64,000 nucleotides of DNA from Daejeonia sp002484105 (GCF_051175565.1 NZ_CP195105.1:2666001-2730000), one strand, 5' to 3'; numbered from the stretch's first letter, positions 1-9,440 are shown. The notes: generated by a model from the letters alone, not told the origin. Translations and numbers: made by a program.

Positions 1-71
1 GATTCATCAAAAATAGTAATTTTTCCCTAATAATCCCGGATATATCACCATTCCGGCAACATTTTGAAGGA

Positions 72-1880
72 TTATTTAACGGTATAGCTTATCCCGATAT
101 GGAACCATCTGCCCGGCATGGGCACACCAAATGCTTCAGTATATTTTGCATTTGTGAGATTGTTAAGCAGTGCATATACTTCCATATCCCCTTTCCGGAA
201 AGAGAGTTTCTCGTCCAGAAGATGATAACTTCCGGTACTGACACGCTGAAGATAGCGGTAGTTCAGTTCGTTACTGAAATGTTTCAGGAAATGACTGGTA
301 AGTGTTGCCGTAAACTGATGTCGCAGATTCTCGGCAACGTATTTTGAAAGTACTGCTGATCTTTTTATTTTATTATCCAGATAGGTATATCCCACGCGCA
401 ATGCCGTTCCAATATTCGTTAACCGGGCTTCTGTTTCTACTTCAAAGCCTTTTGTTTTGATATTTCCTATATTCTCAGCTTTCCAGATTTCATTTTCTGC
501 ATTTTTGATCCAGTCTATCGCATCCGTTGATTCCCGACTGAAAAGACTTGCTTTGAAACTGAAATTCTCCGGACTGAATCGGTACCCCACTTCTGCAGAA
601 ACAGCACTTTCGGGTTTCAAATCAGGGTTTCCGGATTCGGTTTTGCTGGTATAATACAGATCTGTAAAGGTTGGAATGCGGTGTACTTTGGCAATATTTC
701 CGTAGATTTTGTGTTCGGGTGAAAAATTAAAACCAAGATCCAGTCCCGGATAAAAAAAGTTGCCCGATCCGGAATATGATGCCCATGAAAAGCCCGGTGA
801 GACCTGAAATTTATCCCCAAAGAAAGCAATATGATGCTCGAAAAAGACTTGTGCTGCAAAGCGGTCTCGATCTCCGAGATTGCTGGAAACGAGATATTCT
901 TTCCGCAGCTCTATGCCTAATCCCGTGGTTCCCAAAATGGAATTGTAGCTGGCATTCACTTCGCCGCCGGCGTTATTCCCGATGTGCATGTTGCGATAAT
1001 AGGAAGGATTGTCACGAAGATAGAGATACATGTCCTGCCCTCTTCTCCAAAACAATGACGCATTCAGCCTTAATTTGTCGAACTGCTGCGTATAGGAAGC
1101 ACTCACCACAGACGCCTGCATTTCTTCGTACTGTTCGGTTGCAGATGGGGAGGCATAAAAGCCATTGGCGCCAAAATCCTTTTCAGAATAGCCCGCCAAG
1201 AGTCCGATATTACCGTTTTTCAGAAGATAGCGGTTCTGGTAGAAGACACTGCGGATTTTGTAGTCCGTATTATGACGATATCCGGCGGATTCTGAAGTAT
1301 TCGCCTGAAAAAGATTCTGCAACTTATCAGTTCCAAAGGTTGTATTGATGCCCAGCGACCATGTTTTGAAATCTCCGCCTTCGGCTGATATTTTCGCTTT
1401 TTCCTGCGACGAAGTTTTTGTGATGATATTGATCACTCCGGTATATGCATTCTGCCCAAAACGTCTTGCTGCGGGACCTTTTATAATTTCAACGCGCTCT
1501 ACTGCAGAGAGGTCCACAGGAATATTCATCGAGTTGTGCCCTGTCTGGGAATCGTTCATGCGAATCCCATTGAGGAGAATCAGCACCTGTTCGTAGGAGC
1601 CACCGCGTACTGAAACATCGCTCTGCACCCCATTCGCTCCGCGTCTTCGTATATCCATACCGGAATATTGCTGCAGAAGTTCGTCGATACTCTGTGCCGG
1701 CGAATTCCGAATATCTTCTGCTGTGATGATTTCAACATTTTCGTTCACCCGTGAATAGGGAGTATTGAAGAATTTACCCTGAATCTGAACTTCATTAATA
1801 GAAGTTTCCTTCTCCTGGGCCAAAATTTTCCCTGAAAAAAGGGCGCTGAACGCCCATACATACAATATCGGTCTCTTCAT
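72..1880 (-). CDS. TonB-dependent outer-membrane receptor
   Basis: This 602-residue protein has an N-terminal signal peptide ending near residue 21, a TonB-dependent receptor plug (about residues 45-155, with the VRGGSYEQVLILLNGIRMND segment and the VERVEIIKGPAA segment typical of plugs), and a beta-barrel ending in an aromatic-rich C-terminal strand. It should move a scarce ligand across the outer membrane using ExbBD-TonB energy. The short length and the absence of an N-terminal carboxypeptidase-regulatory domain resemble BtuB or siderophore/vitamin receptors rather than SusC. The ligand cannot be read from the sequence. The gene stands alone: a terminator and a MITE-like element separate it from the galM operon upstream, and what follows it lies outside the window. 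Confidence 0.9.
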   Translation of the reverse strand: MKRPILYVWAFSALFSGKILAQEKETSINEVQIQGKFFNTPYSRVNENVEIITAEDIRNSPAQSIDELLQQYSGMDIRRRGANGVQSDVSVRGGSYEQVLILLNGIRMNDSQTGHNSMNIPVDLSAVERVEIIKGPAARRFGQNAYTGVINIITKTSSQEKAKISAEGGDFKTWSLGINTTFGTDKLQNLFQANTSESAGYRHNTDYKIRSVFYQNRYLLKNGNIGLLAGYSEKDFGANGFYASPSATEQYEEMQASVVSASYTQQFDKLRLNASLFWRRGQDMYLYLRDNPSYYRNMHIGNNAGGEVNASYNSILGTTGLGIELRKEYLVSSNLGDRDRFAAQVFFEHHIAFFGDKFQVSPGFSWASYSGSGNFFYPGLDLGFNFSPEHKIYGNIAKVHRIPTFTDLYYTSKTESGNPDLKPESAVSAEVGYRFSPENFSFKASLFSRESTDAIDWIKNAENEIWKAENIGNIKTKGFEVETEARLTNIGTALRVGYTYLDNKIKRSAVLSKYVAENLRHQFTATLTSHFLKHFSNELNYRYLQRVSTGSYHLLDEKLSFRKGDMEVYALLNNLTNAKYTEAFGVPMPGRWFHIGISYTVK

Positions 1881-1907
1881 TCCGTTGCTTTTATTTTTAA
1901 AATTTCA

Positions 1908-2100
1908 GAGCCTGTTTAAAATTTTACCGAAATTTTTTATATAGACTTAGGAAATCATCTTTGCTAAATTTTAATGCTCTTTTGAGATGGATTTTCTACT
2001 TCCCATTTTTGATTTAGCCCGCTAAATCTGCAAATATGAAGCAAAAAATCCATCTCAAAATACCTATAAAAATTTTTAGCAATAAAATTTAAACAGGCTC
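1908..2100. mobile_element. MITE-like long-hairpin element
   Basis: This 193-bp non-coding element begins with GAGCCTGTTTAAA and ends with the inverted copy TTTAAACAGGCTC. Inside, GAGATGGATTTT and AAAATCCATCTC form a second inverted pair that continues to a central GATTTAGC/GCTAAATC, so most of the element can fold into one long imperfect hairpin. The trinucleotide TCA flanks both ends, a possible target duplication. There is no transposase. It lies directly upstream of the TonB receptor start, so it could carry or disturb that promoter. A truncated relative occurs at 18591-18661. I infer a non-autonomous IS derivative; the parent family is not identified. Confidence 0.7.
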
Positions 2101-2250
2101 TCAGTTTTCTGAAGTTCATCAAAACAGCGGCAAAGATAATCAAGATTCATCAACAAACTAAAGAATTTACTTCAAGTAAAAAGGAAACAAAAAGTGGAAA
2201 AGCGGCATCAACAGGGCGAAAAAATCAGCATCCCTCTGACTGGACGACAA

Positions 2251-2286
2251 ATAAAAAGCGGATCCTCTGTCTGAGAAATCCGCTGT
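2251..2286 (-). terminator. Rho-independent terminator of the galM operon
   Basis: Read on the minus strand, a perfect 7-bp stem AGCGGAT/ATCCGCT with a 14-base loop is followed by TTTTTAT. It begins a few bases after the galM stop codon and fits transcription termination of the GH92-GH130-galM unit. Confidence 0.8.
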
Positions 2287-2289
2287 ATT

Positions 2290-3459
2290 TTATTTCTGAA
2301 CCGAAAACCGGTAAGAGGTTTCGGTTTTGTATTTTTCTCCCGGTTTCAATACGGTGGACGGGAATGATGGTTGGTTGGGTACATCCGGAAAGTGTTGGGT
2401 CTCCAGACAAAATCCGGTACGGAAGTTATTCATTCCACCGGTTTTGGTGGCAAATTTGCCGTCCAGAAAATTTCCTGAATAAAACTGTACGCCCGGCTGA
2501 TCGGTAGCCACCTCCATCACGCGCCCGCTCTGGGGTTCGTAGACTTTGGCAATATTGCGCATTCCGGTACCGTTGAGAATCCAGCAATGATCGTAGCCAT
2601 TGGCCAGTTTCAGCTGTTCGTCTGTTTTGGCAATATCTTTCCCTATGGCTTTTGGAGAACGGAAATCGAACGGCGTTCCGGCTACCGGCTGCAGTATTCC
2701 TGTAGGAATCAATGTGGCATTCACAGGCAGAAACCGGTCGGCATTCAGTTGGATTTCATGTCCGGTAATGGGCTGATCAAACTTTCCTGAGAGATTGAAA
2801 TAGGTATGATTGGTGAGATTCAGTACCGTAGGCTGGTCCGTCTCTGCTTCATATTTGATATGGATCGCATTGTCATCCGTCAGCGTATAAAATACTGTTA
2901 CCTTCAGTGTTCCGGGATAGCCTTCTTCACCGTCTTTACTTGTATAGGAGAGCTTCAGTGTAGGATTTTTGGCATCCTTGAGGGGTTCGGCCGTCCAAAT
3001 TCTGGTGGAGAAACCAGCTTTGCCACCGTGCAGCGAGTTGGGTCCGTCATTTTTATCCACATGATAGGTTTTGCCTTGCAGTGTAAATTCGGCATTGGCA
3101 ATTCTGTTTCCATAGCGGCCGATCAATGCCCCGTAGTAGGTGGGATTGCCATCCAGATAGCCGCCGGGCGAAGTATATCCCAGAGCAACATCTTCTGTTT
3201 TGCCATTTTTGTCAGGCACATTAATGGAAGTGATAGCGCCCCCATAATTGATGATGCCGACGGACATCCCATTTTTGTTTGTCAGTGTGTACTGTTTCAC
3301 AGAGTCGCCTTTGGCAGTAATACCAAAGTCAGAAACTTTAATCTGCTCCATATTGGTGAATGATTTTTGTTGTGAAGTCTTTTTTTCTTTGCAAGCCGTC
3401 ATCAGCAATGCGGCACCAATGACGAATGCGGATTTCAAAATTAATATTTTAGATTTCAT
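2290..3459 (-). CDS. galM: Aldose 1-epimerase (mutarotase), lipoprotein
   Basis: This galactose-mutarotase family enzyme interconverts alpha and beta anomers of aldoses. The 389-residue length is normal for lipoprotein members of the family. Visible active-site signatures are H144 in NSLHGG, H218 in NLTNHTYFNL (the catalytic acid position) and E353 in LETQHFPDVPN (the catalytic base). The N-terminus is a lipoprotein signal with lipobox LMTAC, Cys23, so the protein is probably anchored facing the periplasm. It is the last gene of a GH92-GH130-galM minus-strand unit; here it would convert the anomer released by inverting glycosidases into the one used by the sugar transporter or kinase. A strong terminator follows. 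Confidence 0.92.
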   Translation of the reverse strand: MKSKILILKSAFVIGAALLMTACKEKKTSQQKSFTNMEQIKVSDFGITAKGDSVKQYTLTNKNGMSVGIINYGGAITSINVPDKNGKTEDVALGYTSPGGYLDGNPTYYGALIGRYGNRIANAEFTLQGKTYHVDKNDGPNSLHGGKAGFSTRIWTAEPLKDAKNPTLKLSYTSKDGEEGYPGTLKVTVFYTLTDDNAIHIKYEAETDQPTVLNLTNHTYFNLSGKFDQPITGHEIQLNADRFLPVNATLIPTGILQPVAGTPFDFRSPKAIGKDIAKTDEQLKLANGYDHCWILNGTGMRNIAKVYEPQSGRVMEVATDQPGVQFYSGNFLDGKFATKTGGMNNFRTGFCLETQHFPDVPNQPSFPSTVLKPGEKYKTETSYRFSVQK

Positions 3460-3603
3460 AAAAAATAATTTAAAGGAAACAAAAGGCTATTTCTTCCTGT
3501 TTGGAAAAAAAAGTCTGCTTTTGTAAATATAAATCGAAAAACAAGAACCCAAATAATGGAATGTTATCAAAAACTGATAGGATAACATCATGTGATCCGT
3601 TTA

Positions 3604-4776
3604 TTATTCTGCTTGAATGACAGGGATAGGGTCTCCATTTTTTTTCCCGGAAGGATCATACACCGCTACTGCGACTTTAGAATCGGCGCAGCCATAGTAC
3701 AGAAACCACTTTTTGTGATGATAGACCAGACCTTCGATAAAAACCGTACCGTCAATATACTGTCCGCTTTTTTCAAAATCTTCCATAGGACGCAGAAAAG
3801 GGACATCCAACCTTGCCAGCACTTTTGTGGGGTCCTTGCTGTCAAACAACACCTGCCCGGCACAGTATGCATTCTTATTAAAACGTTTGTCGCCTTTTGT
3901 CTCATGATTTTTGCCATTGTAGAGGAGTACAATACCGTTTTCTGTCCATATAGCCGGCGGGCCACATTCCGTCAGCTGGCTGTCAAAAAAGCCATCGCGC
4001 GGCGAAATAAAAGGAATTGGATTGTTATTTTCATCTACCACAGGTTCCCAATCTATCAGGTTTTCGGAAGAAGCTCCATAGACGCCCTCTTCTCCCCAGT
4101 ACATCCAGTATTTGCCATTGATTTTAGCAATTACCTGTTTCCCGTTTACGATTTTCGTGAGTAAAGACGCTGATTTGTGTGAACGGTTTATGATATTGCG
4201 TCCTTTGGGCGACTTTGCAAATGCAGGTCCGTTTTTGATCCAGTGTATCAAATCTTTTGAAGTAGCAACGCCCAGCCTTGGAGTATCCCTGTTCCATTGC
4301 GTATAGAGCATGACATAGAGTCCGTCTTCCGTTTGGGCGATACGTGGATCTTCCGTTCCACCAGGCCATTCATTTCCCTGCTGCCAGTCGGGAGCAGGAT
4401 AGAAAACAGGCTCTGCCCGGCGTTCAAAATAAAGTCCGTCTTTACTTTCTGCATAGCCCAGGCGGGAAGTTCTTCTTCCAATGCCCACTCCGGAATGATC
4501 TTCAGCACGGTACAACACTACAATTTTCCCGTTGATTACTGCTGCGGCAGGATTAAAAGTATCATTGGATTCCCAGGCAATTTTTTCATTTGTATTGGGA
4601 TCTGAAAATAGTGTTGTACTTAGCGGTGAGATTACCGGATTTACATTAAGCGGTCTTTCAAAACCTCCCAGAGCCCATTTTGGCAAAACATTTTCTTTCA
4701 ACTGCTGCGCAGATCCCGAAAATACAGAACCGGCCAACATCAGGATGACTGCGATAATATTCTTATTGTTAATCAT
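3604..4776 (-). CDS. GH130 beta-mannosidase or mannoside phosphorylase
   Basis: This 390-residue secreted protein has a signal peptide ending about GSAQ (residues 21-24) and the five-bladed propeller sequence of GH130. Markers are GGTEDPRI, FDSQLTECGPPA and the late YYGCADSKVAVAVYD, which matches the family signature near the C-terminus. GH130 includes phosphate-dependent mannoside phosphorylases and phosphate-independent beta-1,2-mannosidases. A periplasmic or secreted location argues for the hydrolase type, as known from Bacteroides mannan loci, because phosphorylases are usually cytoplasmic. It lies between galM and a GH92 alpha-mannosidase with short gaps, so it probably removes beta-mannosyl caps from yeast-type mannan. 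The hydrolase/phosphorylase choice is inference. Confidence 0.8.
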   Translation of the reverse strand: MINNKNIIAVILMLAGSVFSGSAQQLKENVLPKWALGGFERPLNVNPVISPLSTTLFSDPNTNEKIAWESNDTFNPAAAVINGKIVVLYRAEDHSGVGIGRRTSRLGYAESKDGLYFERRAEPVFYPAPDWQQGNEWPGGTEDPRIAQTEDGLYVMLYTQWNRDTPRLGVATSKDLIHWIKNGPAFAKSPKGRNIINRSHKSASLLTKIVNGKQVIAKINGKYWMYWGEEGVYGASSENLIDWEPVVDENNNPIPFISPRDGFFDSQLTECGPPAIWTENGIVLLYNGKNHETKGDKRFNKNAYCAGQVLFDSKDPTKVLARLDVPFLRPMEDFEKSGQYIDGTVFIEGLVYHHKKWFLYYGCADSKVAVAVYDPSGKKNGDPIPVIQAE

Positions 4777-4798
4777 ATTGATTTAAGTTTTATTTGTT

Positions 4799-7048
4799 TT
4801 AAAAGGGTCGGTCTGCTTCACGGTTTCCGAAGGCAGAGGGCTGGCTTCCCATTTCAAATACCAGTTCTCCTCCAGCCATCAAATCGGCATAACTGATATA
4901 GCTTTTTGTGTAGTCTGTACCGTTAAAATGGACTTTTTGAATATATATGTTTTTGTCAGAATTGCTGATGGTTTTTATTTTTAAAACTTTATGATCCGGA
5001 AGCTGAATCTTTGCCTCATCAAAAAGCGGACTGCCAAAAAGAAAATTCCCACCCGAAGGATCAACCTGATAAAATCCCAGAGCAGAGAGAATATACCAAC
5101 TGGACATCTGCCCGCAGTCTTCATTTCCCTGTAGCCCGTCAGGGTTATTGTGATACATATTTTTCAGGACATACCGTACTTTTTCGGCAGTTTTCCATTG
5201 TTGTCCAACGTAATTGTACAGATAGACCGTATGATGTCCGGGCTCGTTTCCATGTGCGTACTGACCAATCAGTCCGGAAATATCCGGTGAATTGTCTTCA
5301 CCTTCCAGACCTTTCACGACAAAAAGGGAATCCAGTTTGGATGAAAAAGCTTTCTCGTCAGGAAAGAGACGGATTAATCCCGGTATATCATGAGGAACAA
5401 GCCAGATATACTGCCAGGCAGTACCTTCGCAGTAATCGTCATTTCTATGGTTGGAGTTATAGGGATTAAAGGGAGTATTCCATGTACCGTCTGTGCGTTT
5501 ACCCCGGAAAAATTCTGTCTCGGGATCCCAATAGTGTTTATAATATCCTGCTCTTTTACCAAAGAAGTCAGCATCCTGAGTTTTGCCCAGTTTGCGCGCC
5601 ACCCGAGCAACAGCATCATCCGCGATGGCATATTCAAGTCCTTTGGCTACGGATTCTTTTGCCCGATCACTTGGGATATATTCATGGGTTCTCAGAAATT
5701 TCAGATCCTTATAGTCCGACAACATGGATTTCTTCATCGCGTCAAAAGCAAGGTTGTAATCAAAGCCTTTGAAATCTTTCAGGATCGCATCTGCAATAAC
5801 CATTACGGAGGCGATACCAATCATCTCATACGTATCGGATCCATAGAGGTGCCAGACAGGCAACATGCCCGTCTGTTGGTATATTGCAAGCATCGTATTG
5901 ATAAAATCGGGAACCCTTTCCGGTTGGGAAATCGTGTAGAACGGATGTGCTGCACGGTAGGTGTCCCAAAGTGACAATTGTGTATAATTGACAAAACCGG
6001 GATGGGTATAAACTTTTTTATCGGCACCTCTGATGCTTCCATCGGCATCATTGAATGTATTGGGCTGCATAAAAGCATGATACATTGCGGTATAGAAAAT
6101 CTTTTGCTCATCCAGATTCTTTCCTTTCACTTTAATTTTAGAAAGTTCTTTTTCCCAGGCGGCATCTGCCTGTTTCACCACCTTTTCAAAATTCCAGTGC
6201 CCCATTTCCACAGCGATATTTCTCTCTGCATTATCCATGCTTACAGGAGATATGCCCACCTTCACTTTCAGCTCCTGAGTTTTCGGATCCAGCAGAAAAT
6301 TGCCTTTCACATCTACTCCTTTGAAGGATTTGCCTTCAACCAATTTATTATCTGCAAAAATCAGAAGTTTTACGGGTTGCGAAAATCTGGCGGTAAAATA
6401 AAACTGTTGATTTTTGGCCCATCCGTCTGCAAAACGGTATCCCCGTATGGTATAATCATCTGTCTGCTCCAAATATGCTGCTTTGGTAGCACTGCCATTG
6501 GCATCGGCGAGAGATATCATCAGCCTTTTATCTTGGTCTTTACTTTTCGGATAGGTATACCGGTGAAAGGCCACGCGGTTGGTAGCCGTTAGTTCTACAT
6601 TCACTTTTGTATCTTCGAGAAATACCTGATAATAACCGGGTGTCGCTTCTTCATGTTGATGGGAGTAATGAGAGCTGTACCCTAAGGTAGGATTTTCCTG
6701 TGTCCCCCGCTCGGATTTCAGTGTTCCTGTGTAGGGCATAAACTGAAGCGCGCCTCCGTCTGCACATCCCGTACCGTTCAGATGCTGATGTGAAAATCCT
6801 GTCACTACATTGTCAGAATAGTGATATCCGGAGGTCCAGTCCCATCCTTTGTTAAAGTTATTGGGACCGATCTGTACGGCACCAAAAGGAACCGTAACGC
6901 CCAGGAATGAATGCCCATGACCGCCGGTACCGATATAGGGATCTACAAGTTTTACATATTTTTGAGCATCAACCATCTGACCGGACGAGGAAATGAATAC
7001 GGTAAATACGGCGCAGAGCAGCCACTGGAATTTTTGTTTTTTGAGCAT
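4799..7048 (-). CDS. GH92 alpha-mannosidase (left arm)
   Basis: This 749-residue protein has a signal peptide ending near VDAQ (residue 29) and complete GH92 architecture: an N-terminal beta-sandwich from about residue 32 (DPYIGTGGHGH) and a C-terminal (alpha/alpha)6 domain. Catalytic signatures are WDTYR (361-365), E541 in CEGTAWQY (the expected acid) and D644 in GNEDCGQMSSW (expected base region). GH92 enzymes are calcium-dependent inverting exo-alpha-mannosidases. The motif pattern matches the better-known alpha-1,2 type more closely than the other two GH92 proteins in this window, but linkage specificity cannot be settled by eye. It is the first gene of the GH92-GH130-galM unit and has a LacI-type palindrome just upstream. 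Confidence 0.92.
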   Translation of the reverse strand: MLKKQKFQWLLCAVFTVFISSSGQMVDAQKYVKLVDPYIGTGGHGHSFLGVTVPFGAVQIGPNNFNKGWDWTSGYHYSDNVVTGFSHQHLNGTGCADGGALQFMPYTGTLKSERGTQENPTLGYSSHYSHQHEEATPGYYQVFLEDTKVNVELTATNRVAFHRYTYPKSKDQDKRLMISLADANGSATKAAYLEQTDDYTIRGYRFADGWAKNQQFYFTARFSQPVKLLIFADNKLVEGKSFKGVDVKGNFLLDPKTQELKVKVGISPVSMDNAERNIAVEMGHWNFEKVVKQADAAWEKELSKIKVKGKNLDEQKIFYTAMYHAFMQPNTFNDADGSIRGADKKVYTHPGFVNYTQLSLWDTYRAAHPFYTISQPERVPDFINTMLAIYQQTGMLPVWHLYGSDTYEMIGIASVMVIADAILKDFKGFDYNLAFDAMKKSMLSDYKDLKFLRTHEYIPSDRAKESVAKGLEYAIADDAVARVARKLGKTQDADFFGKRAGYYKHYWDPETEFFRGKRTDGTWNTPFNPYNSNHRNDDYCEGTAWQYIWLVPHDIPGLIRLFPDEKAFSSKLDSLFVVKGLEGEDNSPDISGLIGQYAHGNEPGHHTVYLYNYVGQQWKTAEKVRYVLKNMYHNNPDGLQGNEDCGQMSSWYILSALGFYQVDPSGGNFLFGSPLFDEAKIQLPDHKVLKIKTISNSDKNIYIQKVHFNGTDYTKSYISYADLMAGGELVFEMGSQPSAFGNREADRPF

Positions 7049-7064
7049 AAGAATAGGGATTATA

Positions 7065-7110
7065 TAAAGATAAAATTCGGTTAAAAAAAATAGCTAATAC
7101 GTTTTAGTAA
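7065..7110 (-). promoter_or_regulatory. Promoter and LacI-type operator before GH92
   Basis: On the minus strand a -7-like box TATCTTTA (plus 7065-7072) lies 16 bases upstream of the GH92 ATG. The near-palindrome CTAATACGTTTTAG (7094-7107) covers the place expected for the -33 element. It resembles the palindromes in front of susC and the isomerase/kinase pair. The role as a repressor site is inferred. Confidence 0.5.
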
Positions 7111-7112
7111 AG

Positions 7113-7635
7113 TTAAAAAAATATTCGAAAACAGCAGAAAAAATCACGCTGAAATTCCAGAATTTGTCTTTAACATCAAATTTCATTGCGAAAACCAGTA
7201 CGTTGAATCCAAAATTTTGCCTGCATACTAAAAAACGGTCCTTAATACAACAAATCGGGAGCCTTTTGTAAAGCTATTTTCAGCTGATTTTTACAAAAAA
7301 AGAGATTTTATCATAAAAACCATTACAAAAAAAATCACTCGAAACAAAACATAAAAACCTGTAAAACAATTTATTATATAAAAATATCTTTCTAAAAAAT
7401 CATTCATAAAAAAAATAAAAAAGTTTTTTCTTAAAAAAATTTTTTTTATCATTCAATTTAATATATTTGAATACAACATTCACTAAAAAATTCAACTAAA
7501 GCAAATACATAAATTATACTAAAACGATTATTTATTATAAAATATACAAATCAAAACTCAATATTGTGATTCCTTTGCAATACCTAACAAAACGTGTTAT
7601 TAAATAAGTCTTAACAAAAACAAATCATTATCGAA
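7113..7635 (+). promoter_or_regulatory. AT-rich leader/promoter region of the propeller gene
   Basis: This is a very AT-rich stretch with no convincing ORF. It contains a perfect Bacteroidota -7 match TATATTTG at 7462-7469 but no clear -33 TTG at the expected distance. About 50 bases downstream is TACTAAAACGATTA (7518-7531), whose left half matches the LacI-type palindrome seen elsewhere in the window. If the -7 box is used, the leader of the downstream gene is about 160 nt. Confidence 0.35.
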
Positions 7636-9210
7636 ATGAAAAACTACAGATTAAAAGGCAGATTATTCAGCCTGGCCGCAATCCTGGCATTAACCGAAGT
7701 CGCCGTTGCGCAGACAGCACCATCGATTGACTGGCAAAAAACCTATGGAGGCAGTGAAACAGAAGTAAAGGAAAACGGAAAAGAACCCGGCCCAACCACA
7801 GTGCAATATACTTCAGACGGAGGCTATATTCTGGTCGGAACTTCAAACTCCAATGATGGAGACGTTTCGGGAAACAAGGGGAACCGTGACATCTGGGTAG
7901 TAAAAGTCAACAGCTCCGGAGTATTACAATGGCAGAAATCCTTGGGAGGAAGCGAAGATGACAGAGGATATTCTGTAAAACAAACCACTGATGGCGGTTA
8001 TATTGTTGCAGGCACAACCCGTTCCAATGACGGAGATGTTACAGGATACAAAAATTGGGAAGATTACTGGGTAATAAAACTCGATAACTCTGGCAATATC
8101 CAGTGGCAGAAAACCTATGGCGGGAGCAAAGACGATGAAGCCCGTTCCATCATCCAAACCACTGATGGCGGCTATATCGTTGCAGGATACTCAAATTCCA
8201 CAGATGGCGATGTCACAGGAAACAAAGGAGGTTTTGATCACTGGATCGTAAAACTCAACAGTACCGGTGCAATCCAATGGCAAAAAAACTTTGGCGGAGG
8301 TGAAGATGACAGAGCTTATGCCATACAGCAAACTACAGACGGTGGTTATATCGTTGCAGGTACTGCACGGTCGAATGACGGCAATGTTACAGGATATAAA
8401 AACTGGGAAGACTACTGGGTAGTAAAACTTGACAGCAACGGCACACTCCAGTGGCAAAAAACATTAGGAGGTTCAAAAGATGACATCGCCCGCTCTGTCG
8501 TACAGACCGCTGATGGCGGCTATCTGGTAGCAGGATACTCCAATTCTGACGATGGCGACATTACGGATAATAAAGGAGGATTCGACCACTGGGTGGCAAA
8601 ACTCAGCAACACCGGTGCATTAGTCTGGCAGAAGAATTTTGGAGGAAGCCAGGATGACAGAGGATATTCTCTTGAAAAAACATCCGATGGCAATTTTATT
8701 CTCGCAGGAAACGCACGTTCCAATGACGGAGATGTAACAGGACTGAAGAATTGGGAAGATTCCTGGATCATTAAATTTAATAATTCCGGAACATTGCTAT
8801 GGCAAAAGATTCTGGGAGGCAGCAGAGATGATTCTGCACATTCTGTTGCACAAACACCGGATGGATACATCGTTTCCGGATATACTGATTCTACTGATGG
8901 TGATATAACCATGAATCATGGGAATTTTGATCTTTGGGTGGTAAAACTTAAAGAAGCAACCATGGCCACCCAAGATATTCAAACGGCAAAGATCGTTCTG
9001 TCCCCCAATCCGGTAAAAGACATCCTGAGCATCAGCCATACCGGCGAAATTAAAAAACTCTCTCTGCACAGTATTTCAGGACAACTTTTGAAAGAAAGCG
9101 AAAAAAAACTGTCACAGATTTCATTATCAGGGCTTCCTGCAGGTATGTATTTTGTAAAAATCACGATGAAGGATAACAGTATTAAAACCTTTAAAGTGAT
9201 GAAAAACTAG
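7636..9210 (+). CDS. T9SS-sorted seven-repeat predicted beta-propeller protein
   Basis: This 524-residue secreted protein has a signal peptide ending near VAVAQ (residue 26). Seven tandem units begin at WQK residues W33, W99, W157, W215, W273, W331 and W389. Each unit carries DGGYIVAG, a DGDVTG-type acidic loop and DxWVVKL. A type A T9SS sorting domain follows from about residue 454 (LSPNPVKD) to the end (FKVMKN). Seven repeats fit a seven-bladed propeller displayed on or released from the cell surface. The function is unknown; surface glycan binding or adhesion is possible from the neighbouring mannan genes, and a partial operator-like sequence lies upstream. It is transcribed alone, away from the flanking minus-strand hydrolase operons, and is followed by a terminator. 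Confidence 0.85.
   Translation: MKNYRLKGRLFSLAAILALTEVAVAQTAPSIDWQKTYGGSETEVKENGKEPGPTTVQYTSDGGYILVGTSNSNDGDVSGNKGNRDIWVVKVNSSGVLQWQKSLGGSEDDRGYSVKQTTDGGYIVAGTTRSNDGDVTGYKNWEDYWVIKLDNSGNIQWQKTYGGSKDDEARSIIQTTDGGYIVAGYSNSTDGDVTGNKGGFDHWIVKLNSTGAIQWQKNFGGGEDDRAYAIQQTTDGGYIVAGTARSNDGNVTGYKNWEDYWVVKLDSNGTLQWQKTLGGSKDDIARSVVQTADGGYLVAGYSNSDDGDITDNKGGFDHWVAKLSNTGALVWQKNFGGSQDDRGYSLEKTSDGNFILAGNARSNDGDVTGLKNWEDSWIIKFNNSGTLLWQKILGGSRDDSAHSVAQTPDGYIVSGYTDSTDGDITMNHGNFDLWVVKLKEATMATQDIQTAKIVLSPNPVKDILSISHTGEIKKLSLHSISGQLLKESEKKLSQISLSGLPAGMYFVKITMKDNSIKTFKVMKN
7732..8955 (+). repeat. Seven in-gene repeats in alternating A/B order
   Basis: The repeat period is 58 residues (174 bp) from the second unit on; the first unit has an 8-residue insertion (KENGKEPG region). 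Odd-numbered units carry an NKGGFD-like loop before the DxWVVKL strand, and even-numbered units carry YKNWED. The protein therefore looks built by duplication of a two-blade, roughly 348-bp unit. Confidence 0.85.
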
Positions 9211-9236
9211 ACTGTAAATGTTTCTCATATTTTCAA

Positions 9237-9268
9237 GGGACTGTCTCACAGAAGGCAGTCTCTTTTTC
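9237..9268 (+). terminator. Terminator of the propeller gene
   Basis: A stem GACTGTC/GGCAGTC with one G-U pair and an 8-base loop is followed by TCTTTTTC. It starts 27 bases after the stop codon of the plus-strand repeat protein. Confidence 0.75.
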
Positions 9269-9367
9269 ATTACACAAACCATAAAACCGGCCGTTGAGTT
9301 CGGCTAAAGCCACCACTTAAACTTTAAATTTTCGTATAAAACGCAATTATTCCTTCAGATTTCACAG

Positions 9368-9408
9368 TTAAAAACAAACAGAACCGCCGGAGCAATCATG
9401 CCCCGACG
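9368..9408 (-). terminator. Probable terminator of the minus-strand hydrolase operon
   Basis: On the minus strand a 10-bp stem CGTCGGGGCA/TGCTCCGGCG with a 4-base loop is followed by a T-rich tract (GTTCTGTTTGTTTTTA). It lies 30 to 70 bases after the GH97 stop, where the long minus-strand series of hydrolase genes ends. Confidence 0.6.
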
Positions 9409-9440
9409 ATCCTTAAAAAACTCATATAAATAAAGAGAAA

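Noticed and set aside
1..71. Remnant of another gene at the left edge
   Set aside because: No open frame continuing into the window; it looks like the 3' flank of the TonB receptor gene.
7113..7460. AT-rich block as a replication origin or AT-rich island
   Set aside because: No DnaA-box clusters, no replication genes and no repeats beyond simple A/T runs were seen.
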